Assembly (NCBI GenBank): GCA_017999075.1 | Contig: JAGOBX010000149.1 | Location: 1 to 7,858, forward strand | DNA from: Candidatus Babelota bacterium | Lineage (GTDB): Bacteria > JAGOBX01 | Reading direction: 5' to 3' | Length of the DNA stretch: 7,858 nucleotides | In this document: positions 1 through 6,500 of the stretch, in pieces | Numbering within the stretch: position 1 is the stretch's first letter | Layout: every line of letters starts with the position of its first letter | Notes under the pieces: model-generated | The model's input: only the letters and a program-made list of their open reading frames with translations | Databases searched by the model: none | Told to the model about the DNA's origin: nothing | Translations under genes and position numbers: made by a program

Positions 1-444
1 ATAAGAGATATAATTCATACTGTAAAAGGAACATCGGCAAATATAGGAGCAGAAAAATTATTTTTGACGTCAAAAAAAATCCTTGAAAATAACTCGGAAA
101 TCTCTGAGTCAGAACTTGAACTGTTTATTTCGGAATTAAAATTTGTAGGCAATTCTATCATTAATTTTCTTAAACAGGAAGAAAAAATCATAGATTCTTC
201 GTCTCAACCGCGTCTTGATTTAAAAAATGAAAAAGATGCCTGCAATAAAGAATTGACTTATTTGCTGAATTTACTTAAAAATTTCAATGCTGAAGCTCTG
301 CCTGTTTTCAATGAAATCATAAAAAAATATGATTTGAAAAAATATGAATATGAATTTCAAAGTCTTCAAAGACTGATTTTTTCTTATTCATTTGAAGAAT
401 GCGCCGTTTTAGTTGAACGGCTGATTGAAAAAATTAATTTATAA
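1..444 (+). CDS. Hpt-domain C-terminal part of a signalling protein (5'-truncated by window edge)
   Basis: The frame is open from base 1, so the gene begins upstream of the window; the TTG at 64 is internal. The visible 147 residues start inside a histidine phosphotransfer domain: the motif HTVKGTSANIGA fits the family signature HxxKGxxxxxG, with the phospho-accepting His encoded at 16-18. After the Hpt helices comes a polar linker, then a helical tail of about 70 residues rich in Leu, Phe and Glu. That tail resembles the region following Hpt domains at the end of hybrid sensor kinases. Hpt proteins carry phosphate from a receiver to another receiver and have no kinase activity themselves. 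The next gene starts 22 bp downstream on the same strand and encodes a receiver-kinase, so a shared phosphorelay and operon is likely. Whether the missing part holds kinase and receiver domains cannot be seen. Confidence 0.85.
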   Translation: MRDIIHTVKGTSANIGAEKLFLTSKKILENNSEISESELELFISELKFVGNSIINFLKQEEKIIDSSSQPRLDLKNEKDACNKELTYLLNLLKNFNAEALPVFNEIIKKYDLKKYEYEFQSLQRLIFSYSFEECAVLVERLIEKINL

Positions 445-453
445 AATAAAGTC

Positions 454-458
454 GGAGG
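454..458 (+). promoter_or_regulatory. Shine-Dalgarno site of the receiver-histidine kinase gene
   Basis: GGAGG lies 8 nt before the ATG at 467. It fixes the start there rather than at the in-frame TTG at 425, which lies inside the preceding gene and has no ribosome binding site. The site lies in the 22-bp gap after the Hpt gene and supports translation from a shared mRNA. Confidence 0.85.
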
Positions 459-466
459 ATACAAAA

Positions 467-1525
467 ATGTCTGATAAAACTAAACCTCTATTGCTCATTG
501 TAGATGATTCGCCGGAAAATATCGAAATACTGAGAAATATACTTGCCGGAGATTATGTTATTAAAGTAGCAACTAACGGAGAAACCGCTCTTCAGATATG
601 CTCTCACAAAGATAAACCAGACCTGATTCTGCTGGATATTATAATGCCCGGACTAAACGGTTATGAAGTATGCAAAATATTAAAAAATCAGCATACCACT
701 TGCGATATTCCGATAGTGATTATTTCAGCTAAAAACAAAACTGATGATGAGATAAAAGGTCTTAATTTCGGCGCTTTGGATTATATCTCCAGACCTTTTG
801 AACCTGAAATAGTTAAAATGAGAGTACGCAATATTCTTGCTCTTGTAGAAGCTAATAAATTAAAAGAAGACATAAATAACATATTAAAACACGATGTCCG
901 AACTCCTTTGACTGTTATATTGCTTAATGCGCGTGATTCTTTAAATTCTCTCGATGATAAAGAAAATATTGCTTACAACCTTAAAAACATAATCGAATGT
1001 GCACAAAATATAAATTCAATGATGAATGCTTCACTTGAATTATACAAAATTGAACGGGGAGTATTTAATTTCTACCCAAAAAAAATAGACCTAAAAGATG
1101 TGGTGGAAAAAGCAATCGACAGTATGATAAAAATAGCGGAAATTAAACAAATAAAAATTAAATTATGCAGTTTAAAAGATTACTACAAAATCAGCGGCGA
1201 TATGCTTCTAATCCATTCTGTAATATTAAACCTTATAAAAAATGCTGTAGAAGCATCTCCTGAAAATAAAACAATTGAAATAAACGCAAGCAGTTTTGAA
1301 AAAGGTAAAATATTACTTTCTATAACTAATTGTGGAACCATACCGGCTGAAATCAGAAATGAAATTTTCAAAAAATACGTTACATTCGGCAAAACTAAAG
1401 GATCCGGTCTCGGATTATATTCTGCAAGGCTTATGGTTGAAGTTATGAATGGAACTATATCATTTGAAACTGATGATGAAAAAGGGCAGACAAAATTCAA
1501 TATTTTATTGAATGAATATATTTAA
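467..1525 (+). CDS. Response regulator-type histidine kinase (REC-HisKA-HATPase)
   Basis: A 352-residue cytoplasmic protein with no membrane segment. Residues 8-122 form a receiver domain: acidic pair D13/D14, phospho-acceptor D57 in LLDIIMPG, and S87 at the switch position. The usually invariant Lys before PF is R109 (SRPFEPE). Residues 132-200 form the dimerisation helices with phospho-His H142 in KHDVRTPL. Residues 240-350 form the ATPase: N-box N255/N259, G1 box NCG (288-290) where Asp is more usual, and G2 box GSGLGL (312-317). An Asn in G1 combined with IPAEIRNEIF and LYSARLM is, as I recall, typical of one subgroup of receiver-first kinases, so activity is plausible. Placing the receiver before the kinase suggests that phosphorylation of the receiver, perhaps by the upstream Hpt protein, controls the kinase. 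The output partner is not identified; the receiver at 5086 is one candidate. Confidence 0.93.
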   Translation: MSDKTKPLLLIVDDSPENIEILRNILAGDYVIKVATNGETALQICSHKDKPDLILLDIIMPGLNGYEVCKILKNQHTTCDIPIVIISAKNKTDDEIKGLNFGALDYISRPFEPEIVKMRVRNILALVEANKLKEDINNILKHDVRTPLTVILLNARDSLNSLDDKENIAYNLKNIIECAQNINSMMNASLELYKIERGVFNFYPKKIDLKDVVEKAIDSMIKIAEIKQIKIKLCSLKDYYKISGDMLLIHSVILNLIKNAVEASPENKTIEINASSFEKGKILLSITNCGTIPAEIRNEIFKKYVTFGKTKGSGLGLYSARLMVEVMNGTISFETDDEKGQTKFNILLNEYI

Positions 1526-1554
1526 ATTCATACCCTGAAGAAGTCCTGCTTTAT

Positions 1555-1576
1555 TTTATGATTTAAAAATCATAAA
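1555..1576. terminator. Possible bidirectional terminator between convergent genes
   Basis: TTTATGATTT (1555-1564) and AAATCATAAA (1567-1576) are perfect inverted repeats with AA between them. They lie between the stop of the kinase gene (1525) and the stop of ftsK (1579), where terminators for both strands are expected. The stem is almost all A:T and neither side has a long T-tract, so it would be weak; the position is the main support. Confidence 0.4.
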
Positions 1577-1578
1577 TT

Positions 1579-4296
1579 TCAAAATACTTTTGCCTGTTCT
1601 GATTCAGGGTCAAATCCTTTCATTTTTATATAGGCATCTTTTTCTATAAGTATTTGACGCGGCTGCGGTCCTAAAGATGGACCTACTACGCCTTTTTTTT
1701 CAAGCAAATTCATTAGTTTAACCGCTCGGTTATGCCCTACTTTCAATTTACGCTGAATCAATGCCACTGAACCCTGTCTGCTTAATACAACAAGACGTTC
1801 CGCCTCATTAAGTAATTCATCATCACTTGGTCCGCTGCCGTTGCCATCTTCTTCATCCTCATTTTCTTCGCCTTCAACAGGAATACTGAACATATCTTCA
1901 GACGGATCAAAAGATCTCTGACTTGTTATAAAATCCAAGGTTCTCTCAATTTCTTCATCACTGACATAAGCGCCCTGCACACGAATCGGTCTTGGTAGAG
2001 ATTGAGGTTTATACAACATATCTCCATTACCAAGCAGATATTCTGCTCCGTTCTGGTCAAGAATCGTACGGGCATCAAAACTTGATGAAACCTGAAACGC
2101 TATTCTTGACGGAAAATTAGCTTTTATAAGACCTGTTACAACATCAACTGAAGGACGCTGAGTTGCAAGAATAACATGAATTCCTACTGCTCTCGCCATA
2201 GCTGCTAACCGCGAAATAGCAGCTTCACATTCTTTACGGGCAAGAGCCATCAAATCTGCAAGTTCGTCAACAATTATAACCAAATAAGGCAACTTTTCAT
2301 TTCCCATACTGTTATATCTTACAATATCCCTGGCTCCTACTGCAGAAAGTTTTGTGTATCTTTCTGTCATTTCTTTTAATGCCCATTGTAAAGCTCTTGC
2401 AGCTTTTTTCATATCAGTTACTACTGGAGCCATTAAATGAGGAAGATTCTGATATACTTTAAATTCAACCATTTTAGGATCTATAAGAATAAGCTTTAAA
2501 TCTTCAGGAGACATTCTCATAAGCAGACTTATAATTATTGTATTTACACATACGCTTTTACCGGAACCGGTTGCTCCTGCAACAAGCAAATGCGGCATTT
2601 TAGCAAGGTTTGCTACAATTGTTTTACCTAAAATATCTTTTCCTATAGCCATTTTTAGTGGAGCATCGCTTTTTTCAAATTCTTCTGCTTCAATAAGTTC
2701 ACGTAAAGTTACCATTGCAGGTTTCTTATTAGGAAGCTCTATTCCAACTGCTGATTTTCCCGGAATAGGAGCTACTATACGTATTGATTTAGCAGCAAGC
2801 TGAAGTTTGATATCATCCTGTCTATTAGCTATCTTATTTACTGCAACTCCAGCTCCAGGAGATACCTGATACATAGTTACAGTCGGTCCAACGCTGTATT
2901 CAATGACCTTAGCGTCAATCTTGAATGATTCAAAAGTTTCTTCAAGTTTTTTTATGACATCGCGAATTTCTTCTTCAGGAACCGAATATGAAGAAACAGC
3001 CGGACGGTTTAGCAGCTCTATAGGCGGAAGTTCATATGGAGGATAATCTTGTTTTACAGCAGTTTTTTTAATAATTGCTTCTTCAACCTCAATTTCATTG
3101 GTGTTGGAAATTGTATTTTTTTGTTCTATATAAGGATCTTCTTTCTCGCTATCAGATTCAGATGTTTCCTCTGTTTCGATATCAGACGCATTATTGCTTT
3201 CCTTCTCATTTTTTTCAATTTCTGTTTCCTGCTCTTCATTAAATTTTTCATCACTATTCTTTTTTTTATTTTCAGACAAATCATTATGTTCTTCTTTTTC
3301 TTCAGAAGACATAATATTTTTCTTAATCATATTCTCCCGTTCCTGTATATCATCATCAAGAATTTGTTCAATCGATTTAATTTGAGTTTTATTTTCCGGT
3401 TTCAAAGATTCATCATTTTTTTCGTTACTGCCATTAAAGCTTTTGTTTTCCTGTTTTAATGGCGGCCCAAACAAATTTTCCTGAACTCCAGGTTTAACTT
3501 TTTCCTGAAAAAATTGTGGGGTTTTATTTTTTTGGTTCTGCGATTGAATTTTATTTTTTAAATTTTCAACTTTTTTCTGTTCGGCGGATATGCGTCTTTG
3601 TTCTACTGATTCGCGTACTGATTCAAGCATATTCTTCCATTTTAGCCCGATTTTATTTAATAATTTTATAATCCCTTGTTTCAAAAAATCCAAAAATTTA
3701 ATAAATAATGCTTTTAATAATTCACATATATTTTTTATTATTACTTCTGTCCATTTCCATAAATACAAAAATATTTGGTTGAATGATAACGTTGTCAATA
3801 AAACCGCTGATAAAATAAAAAAACATAATATTAAAAAGTATACTCCTATTCCTATATAATATTTTAACATTAAAAATAATTTTCCGATAATACCGCCTGC
3901 AACAAGTTCCCGAGGGATTTCATATTGATTTGAAAATTGAAAAATTTCAAATACTGCGCAAAAAGATACGATAATCAAACCTATTGCTGACAATTTAACT
4001 ATTAAGTGTTCACGAATTTTTTTTTCTCTGAATTCATAAACTCCCCATACAAGAAAAATAAGGGGAATAAGATAACTGCTTCTCCCGAATACATAAAAGA
4101 TTACATAATCAATCTCAACGCCCAGCACTCCTATAAAATTATTATAAACATAATCTTCATTCTGAGATTTGCTTGTATAATCATCAGCACTAAACGATAT
4201 TATGCTTAAAAACAATAATATAGCAATAAAGCATACTGTTACGCCTATTATCTCATTAAGTTTTTTTTCTTCTTTCAAATAATCAAATACGCTCAA
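1579..4296 (-). CDS. ftsK: DNA translocase FtsK/SpoIIIE
   Basis: A 905-residue membrane-anchored ATPase that pumps chromosomal DNA through the closing division septum and helps resolve chromosome dimers. Four hydrophobic segments lie near residues 14-36, 60-87, 97-118 and 144-170. A basic coiled stretch (200-260) and a long, charged, Glu/Lys/Asn/Ser-rich linker (about 240-415) join them to the motor. The motor (about 420-795) contains Walker A GATGSGKS (574-581), Walker B LVIIVDE (672-678) and the conserved ATQRPSVDVV (711-720). An acidic spacer (808-818) precedes the C-terminal gamma winged helix (about 825-885), which in this family reads polar DNA sequences and contacts XerD. Size and order are normal for FtsK. 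Translation starts at TTG 4296: no in-frame ATG lies close upstream and a strong SD is correctly spaced. A promoter is visible (4349-4376), overlapping the palindrome shared with the divergent fur gene. Confidence 0.97.
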   Translation of the reverse strand: MSVFDYLKEEKKLNEIIGVTVCFIAILLFLSIISFSADDYTSKSQNEDYVYNNFIGVLGVEIDYVIFYVFGRSSYLIPLIFLVWGVYEFREKKIREHLIVKLSAIGLIIVSFCAVFEIFQFSNQYEIPRELVAGGIIGKLFLMLKYYIGIGVYFLILCFFILSAVLLTTLSFNQIFLYLWKWTEVIIKNICELLKALFIKFLDFLKQGIIKLLNKIGLKWKNMLESVRESVEQRRISAEQKKVENLKNKIQSQNQKNKTPQFFQEKVKPGVQENLFGPPLKQENKSFNGSNEKNDESLKPENKTQIKSIEQILDDDIQERENMIKKNIMSSEEKEEHNDLSENKKKNSDEKFNEEQETEIEKNEKESNNASDIETEETSESDSEKEDPYIEQKNTISNTNEIEVEEAIIKKTAVKQDYPPYELPPIELLNRPAVSSYSVPEEEIRDVIKKLEETFESFKIDAKVIEYSVGPTVTMYQVSPGAGVAVNKIANRQDDIKLQLAAKSIRIVAPIPGKSAVGIELPNKKPAMVTLRELIEAEEFEKSDAPLKMAIGKDILGKTIVANLAKMPHLLVAGATGSGKSVCVNTIIISLLMRMSPEDLKLILIDPKMVEFKVYQNLPHLMAPVVTDMKKAARALQWALKEMTERYTKLSAVGARDIVRYNSMGNEKLPYLVIIVDELADLMALARKECEAAISRLAAMARAVGIHVILATQRPSVDVVTGLIKANFPSRIAFQVSSSFDARTILDQNGAEYLLGNGDMLYKPQSLPRPIRVQGAYVSDEEIERTLDFITSQRSFDPSEDMFSIPVEGEENEDEEDGNGSGPSDDELLNEAERLVVLSRQGSVALIQRKLKVGHNRAVKLMNLLEKKGVVGPSLGPQPRQILIEKDAYIKMKGFDPESEQAKVF

Positions 4297-4306
4297 CTTG
4301 AATTTT

Positions 4307-4313
4307 CTCCCCT
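4307..4313 (-). promoter_or_regulatory. Shine-Dalgarno site that sets the TTG start of ftsK
   Basis: Read on the minus strand, AGGGGAG lies 10 nt before TTG 4296. It is the only good SD in the region and supports the non-ATG start. Confidence 0.8.
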
Positions 4314-4348
4314 GCGCTGTTTACGCCTATAAATTTTTTCAAGATTGA

Positions 4349-4376
4349 ATAATAAATATTTTTATGTATAAGTCAA
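4349..4376 (-). promoter_or_regulatory. Predicted ftsK promoter
   Basis: On the minus strand, TTGACT (4376-4371) is followed after 16 nt by TATTAT (4354-4349). These match the sigma-70 consensus hexamers in 5 of 6 positions each. Transcription would begin near 4342 and give a leader of about 46 nt ending in the AGGGGAG ribosome binding site. The -35 hexamer is one arm of the palindrome at 4371-4390. Confidence 0.65.
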
Positions 4377-4390
4377 TAAAATTATTGACT
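4371..4390. promoter_or_regulatory. Palindromic operator candidate shared by divergent ftsK and fur-feoA promoters
   Basis: AGTCAATAA (4371-4379) and TTATTGACT (4382-4390) are exact reverse complements separated by AA. Each arm ends in TTGACT on its own strand, so the palindrome supplies the -35 hexamer of both divergent promoters. The repeat continues three bases beyond the hexamers, which two back-to-back -35 boxes alone would not require. A dimeric repressor bound here would block both promoters; the adjacent Fur-type protein is the obvious candidate. The sequence does not match the classical GATAATGATAATCATTATC Fur box, although the core TCAATAA/TTATTGA has a similar AT-rich dyad character. 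Confidence 0.6.
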
Positions 4391-4413
4391 TTTTAAAATA
4401 TAATTTGTATTCT
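4385..4413 (+). promoter_or_regulatory. Predicted promoter of the fur-feoA/receiver operon
   Basis: TTGACT (4385-4390), a 17-nt spacer, then TATTCT (4408-4413; 4 of 6 consensus positions). The expected start of transcription is about 4420, at the ATG itself (4421), which would give a leaderless mRNA; no SD precedes this ATG. A perfect TATAAT at 4399-4404 is an alternative -10 with a leader of about 10 nt, but nothing resembling a -35 lies at the right distance from it. Confidence 0.5.
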
Positions 4414-4420
4414 AATAATA

Positions 4421-5089
4421 ATGTATTTAAAATATAAAAATGAACTTATAGAAATTTTTAAAACAAATAATGTTTTTGATTTGAATGCCGCTGATAATAT
4501 ATGTGCCGTTTTTTTTGATAGCCCGCATCATATATCAATATCTGATTTAATTTATAAAATCGAAAAGAATAGCAATATTTTAATATCTAAAAACGACGTT
4601 GAAAGCATTATGAATATACTCGTTAAATACGGATTTGCAAAAAAAATAAGTTTCGCAAATGATGAAATACCTAGATTTGAACCTTTAAAAACCAATGAAC
4701 ATCACGATCACTTCATTTGTTCTTGCTGTAAAAAAATATTTGAATTTTATAATGAACCATTTGAAAAATTTCAAAAAAAAATAAGCGATAATATTGGATT
4801 GACATTATATCATAAACTTGAGTTATACGGCATTTGTAATAATTGTCTTGGCAGAAAAGAAAAAATAGTTCCTCTAATGTATGTTGAAAGCGGCAAAACT
4901 GTAAAATTCAAGGATATTGAAGGCGGAGACTTGCTTAAATCAAGATTATCCCACCTAGGATTCGTTCCCGGTGAGAAAATAATAGTTATAAGTAATTCTG
5001 GGGTTGGTCCTGTAATAGTTGAAATAAAAGGTTCAAGATTAGCTTTAGGTGCAGGAGAATCCTCAAAAATTATGGTGGACAAAAAATGA
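4421..5089 (+). CDS. Fur-family metalloregulator fused to a FeoA/SH3-like domain
   Basis: A 222-residue protein. Residues 1-145 follow the Fur fold: winged helix (about 5-85), then the metal-binding dimerisation domain with HHDH (94-97), structural zinc pairs C100/C103 and C139/C142, E115 and H131. E87 (in RFEP) fits the residue that helps bind metal ahead of HHDH. Thus both Fur metal sites look intact. The recognition helix is unusual: where Fur proteins have TVYR, this has DVES (59-62). Residues 151-219 form a FeoA-type beta-barrel (RLSHLGFVPGEKI, then a VEIKGSRLALG segment). FeoA is otherwise a small partner of the ferrous iron transporter FeoB, and a similar SH3-like domain ends DtxR/IdeR regulators. 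The likely role is a cytoplasmic metal-dependent DNA-binding regulator. No feoB is present in the window. No SD precedes the ATG. The gene overlaps the next start by 4 bp (ATGA). Confidence 0.9.
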   Translation: MYLKYKNELIEIFKTNNVFDLNAADNICAVFFDSPHHISISDLIYKIEKNSNILISKNDVESIMNILVKYGFAKKISFANDEIPRFEPLKTNEHHDHFICSCCKKIFEFYNEPFEKFQKKISDNIGLTLYHKLELYGICNNCLGRKEKIVPLMYVESGKTVKFKDIEGGDLLKSRLSHLGFVPGEKIIVISNSGVGPVIVEIKGSRLALGAGESSKIMVDKK

Positions 5090-5448
5090 AAAAAATTCTT
5101 GTAGCTGAAGACAATGTTCAACTTGGAATTTTCTATAAGAAATTTTTAAATTCTTACGGATATTCTGTTGATGTGGTTTCTAATGCAAGTGAAGCTTTGG
5201 AAAAACTGCATTATGATAAAGATTACGTCTTGTTTATAACTGATCTTGACATGCCGAAATGGGACGGTAATTATTCGCTTATCGGGGCAAATGTTGAAAA
5301 CAAAGATATTAAAATAATAATTATTTCCGGATATCTTGACAATCCAAAATTTGCTTTTACAACGTCCCTTTCCGACAATATTGTCGCAAGATTAAACAAA
5401 CCTTTTGAACCTGAAGAATTGATCGAAATTATAAAAAAAATTATTTAA
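5086..5448 (+). CDS. Stand-alone receiver (CheY-like) protein
   Basis: A 120-residue single receiver domain with no output domain. All key residues are present: E8/D9 acidic pair, D53 phospho-acceptor in ITDLDMP, S81 and K105 in NKPF. Such proteins act by binding partners or by passing phosphate within a relay. The start codon overlaps the stop of the fur-feoA gene (ATGA, 5086-5089) and GGTGGA lies about 6 nt before it, so the two are translationally coupled. This implies co-production and perhaps a joint function. The FEPE stretch after the KPF position also occurs in the receiver of the kinase at 467, a weak hint of shared ancestry. The 3' end overlaps the convergent greA gene by 8 bp, leaving no room for a terminator between them. 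Confidence 0.92.
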   Translation: MKKILVAEDNVQLGIFYKKFLNSYGYSVDVVSNASEALEKLHYDKDYVLFITDLDMPKWDGNYSLIGANVENKDIKIIIISGYLDNPKFAFTTSLSDNIVARLNKPFEPEELIEIIKKII

Positions 5449-5911
5449 TATATATTTGTTTGATTTTATATTTTACTACGCCCATAGGCAACGATACATC
5501 TACATCATCGCCTTCTTTTTTATCTAAAATTGATCTTCCTATAGGAGAATTCATTGAAATTTCAGATCTGTCAGGATCTGCTTCCCCATCTCCTACAACA
5601 GTAAATTCATCTATTTTTTTTGTGTTTTTATTTAATAATTTTACAGTTACTCCATAACCTACTTTGTTCGATTTTATTTTTTTAGGATCAACTATTTTTG
5701 AATTGGCAAGTTTAGTTCCTATTTGTGAAATTCTGGCTTCTATAAAAGCATATCTCTCACGCGCAGCATGGTATTCAGCGTTTTCACTTAAATCTCCATG
5801 TTCTCTGGCTTCAGCAATCAATTCCTGAACTTTAGGTTTTTCTTCAACCAATTCATTTAATTCTTTTTTTAATTTATCATAAGTTTCCTGTGATATTAAC
5901 AATTCTCTCAT
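5441..5911 (-). CDS. greA: Transcription elongation factor GreA
   Basis: A 156-residue protein of normal GreA length. It enters the secondary channel of backtracked RNA polymerase and stimulates cleavage of the nascent RNA. The N-terminal coiled coil spans about residues 5-75 and carries the acidic tip GDLSENAEY (39-47); D40 and E43 correspond to the catalytic acidic pair. The C-terminal FKBP-like domain (about 80-156) has the family motif SPIGRSIL (122-129). The ATG at 5911 is preceded by AGGGG (5927-5923) at a rather long spacing of 11 nt. A strong terminator lies immediately upstream, so greA needs its own promoter or read-through; no convincing promoter was recognised. The last 8 bp overlap the receiver gene on the other strand. 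Confidence 0.97.
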   Translation of the reverse strand: MRELLISQETYDKLKKELNELVEEKPKVQELIAEAREHGDLSENAEYHAARERYAFIEARISQIGTKLANSKIVDPKKIKSNKVGYGVTVKLLNKNTKKIDEFTVVGDGEADPDRSEISMNSPIGRSILDKKEGDDVDVSLPMGVVKYKIKQIYIK

Positions 5912-5931
5912 TTTTTAATAAACCCCTATAT

Positions 5932-5982
5932 AAAAAATAAAAAACTGCCGGATATAAAATTTTTCAATTTTATATCCGGCAG
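5932..5982 (-). terminator. Strong intrinsic terminator downstream of the 6053-6499 gene
   Basis: CTGCCGGATATAAAAT (5945-5960) and its exact complement ATTTTATATCCGGCAG (5967-5982) form a 16-bp stem with a 6-nt loop. On the minus strand the stem is followed by TTTTTTATTTTTT (5944-5932), a classic release tract. It would end transcripts from the exported-protein gene about 70 nt after its stop codon and insulate greA from it. On the plus strand no T-tract follows. Confidence 0.9.
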
Positions 5983-6022
5983 CAACAATTGACTTTGTTT
6001 TTTAAAGTCTTAGCTCTGAATT

Positions 6023-6044
6023 AACCGGTAAACCGGTTTTTTTT
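6023..6044 (+). terminator. Plus-strand intrinsic terminator
   Basis: AACCGG (6023-6028), loop TAAA and CCGGTT (6033-6038) form a 6-bp stem whose T-run continues to 6044, giving eight T in all. The orientation fits transcripts moving on the plus strand, where the nearest upstream gene is the receiver ending at 5448. On the minus strand the hairpin has no T-tract downstream. It probably stops read-through from the fur-feoA/receiver operon before it enters the exported-protein gene. Confidence 0.7.
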
Positions 6045-6052
6045 CACTGAGA

Positions 6053-6499
6053 CTATTTTTGTTCAGTCGCAGGCGCTGCTTCTTTGTTTTCTGCAGGTGC
6101 CGCTTCTTTTGTTTCAGTTGAATCAGCTGCTTTTTTTCTTGACAATTCTGTAATAAGTTTTACAACTTGATACGCTGAATCGCCTTCTTTTACGTCAACG
6201 CGTACGCGATCGTCAACTACTATTCCTGATGCAGTAACAATTGCATTGTTATTCGGAGCATCAACAAATTTAGTTGATTTTTCAATCTTGAAAGTTACAT
6301 TTTGATTGTTATCGTCAACGATTACTATACTGTTTTCGTCAAGCGATACGACAAATCCTTTTGTACCTTTCATTTCAACAGCTGCAGCCTGAGTTGTATT
6401 AGCGTCTCCGGCAGCAGGAGCAGCCGCTTCGTCAGCAGCTATAGCGCAATAAGACATTAACGCTACTAATATAATTATTGTAAATACTTTTTTCAACAT
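6053..6499 (-). CDS. Small exported protein with DUF5666-like domain and Ala/Lys/Glu-rich ends
   Basis: A 148-residue protein of unknown function. The N-terminus is a signal peptide: K3/K4, hydrophobic core 5-17, likely signal peptidase I cleavage after A21 (AIA). Cys18 is not in a lipobox. The mature chain begins with an Ala/Pro-rich stretch (22-41). It continues with one beta-rich domain (about 43-118) that alternates hydrophobic residues and contains KGFVVSLD, KSTKFVDA, DRVRVDV and QVVKLIT. This resembles small beta-barrel domains such as DUF5666, a tentative assignment. It ends with a hydrophilic tail holding two copies of KEAAPA. The same domain forms the N-terminal part of the next gene upstream (6569-7450), so the two are paralogues. 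The gene has its own promoter, a consensus AGGAGGTGA ribosome binding site in a hairpin, and a strong terminator, all suggesting an abundant, separately controlled product. Confidence 0.88.
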   Translation of the reverse strand: MLKKVFTIIILVALMSYCAIAADEAAAPAAGDANTTQAAAVEMKGTKGFVVSLDENSIVIVDDNNQNVTFKIEKSTKFVDAPNNNAIVTASGIVVDDRVRVDVKEGDSAYQVVKLITELSRKKAADSTETKEAAPAENKEAAPATEQK

Positions 6500-6500
6500 A

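Noticed and set aside
425-466. TTG 425 as the start of the receiver-kinase gene
   Set aside because: It overlaps the Hpt gene, lacks an SD and adds 14 residues outside the receiver fold; ATG 467 has GGAGG at ideal spacing.
1183-1500. Minus-strand frame opposite the kinase ATPase domain, and similar frames at 4810-5121 (minus), 5460-5657 (plus) and 7065-7295 (plus)
   Set aside because: Each is a shadow of a well-supported gene on the other strand and has no domain or expression signal of its own.
3049-3459. Plus-strand open frame rich in Phe and Ile, with smaller overlapping frames at 3194-3385, 3590-3859 and 4006-4209
   Set aside because: They lie antisense to the ftsK linker and membrane regions; Phe/Ser/Ile-rich composition is what an AT-rich Glu/Lys/Asn coding strand gives in reverse. 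No SD and no recognisable domain.
4399-4404. Perfect TATAAT as the -10 box of the fur promoter
   Set aside because: No hexamer near TTGACA lies 16-18 nt upstream; TTGACT at 4385 is only 8 nt away. Kept only as an alternative.
5991-6009. Short inverted repeat GACTTT-N7-AAAGTC preceded by a TTGACT resembling half of the 4371-4390 palindrome
   Set aside because: The arms are only 6 bp, no -10 box follows and the second half-site does not match; it is probably chance in AT-rich DNA.
6446-6448. Cys18 of the small exported protein as a lipoprotein attachment site
   Set aside because: The preceding residues (MSY) do not form a lipobox, since a bulky Tyr sits at -1; AIA just after it fits signal peptidase I.
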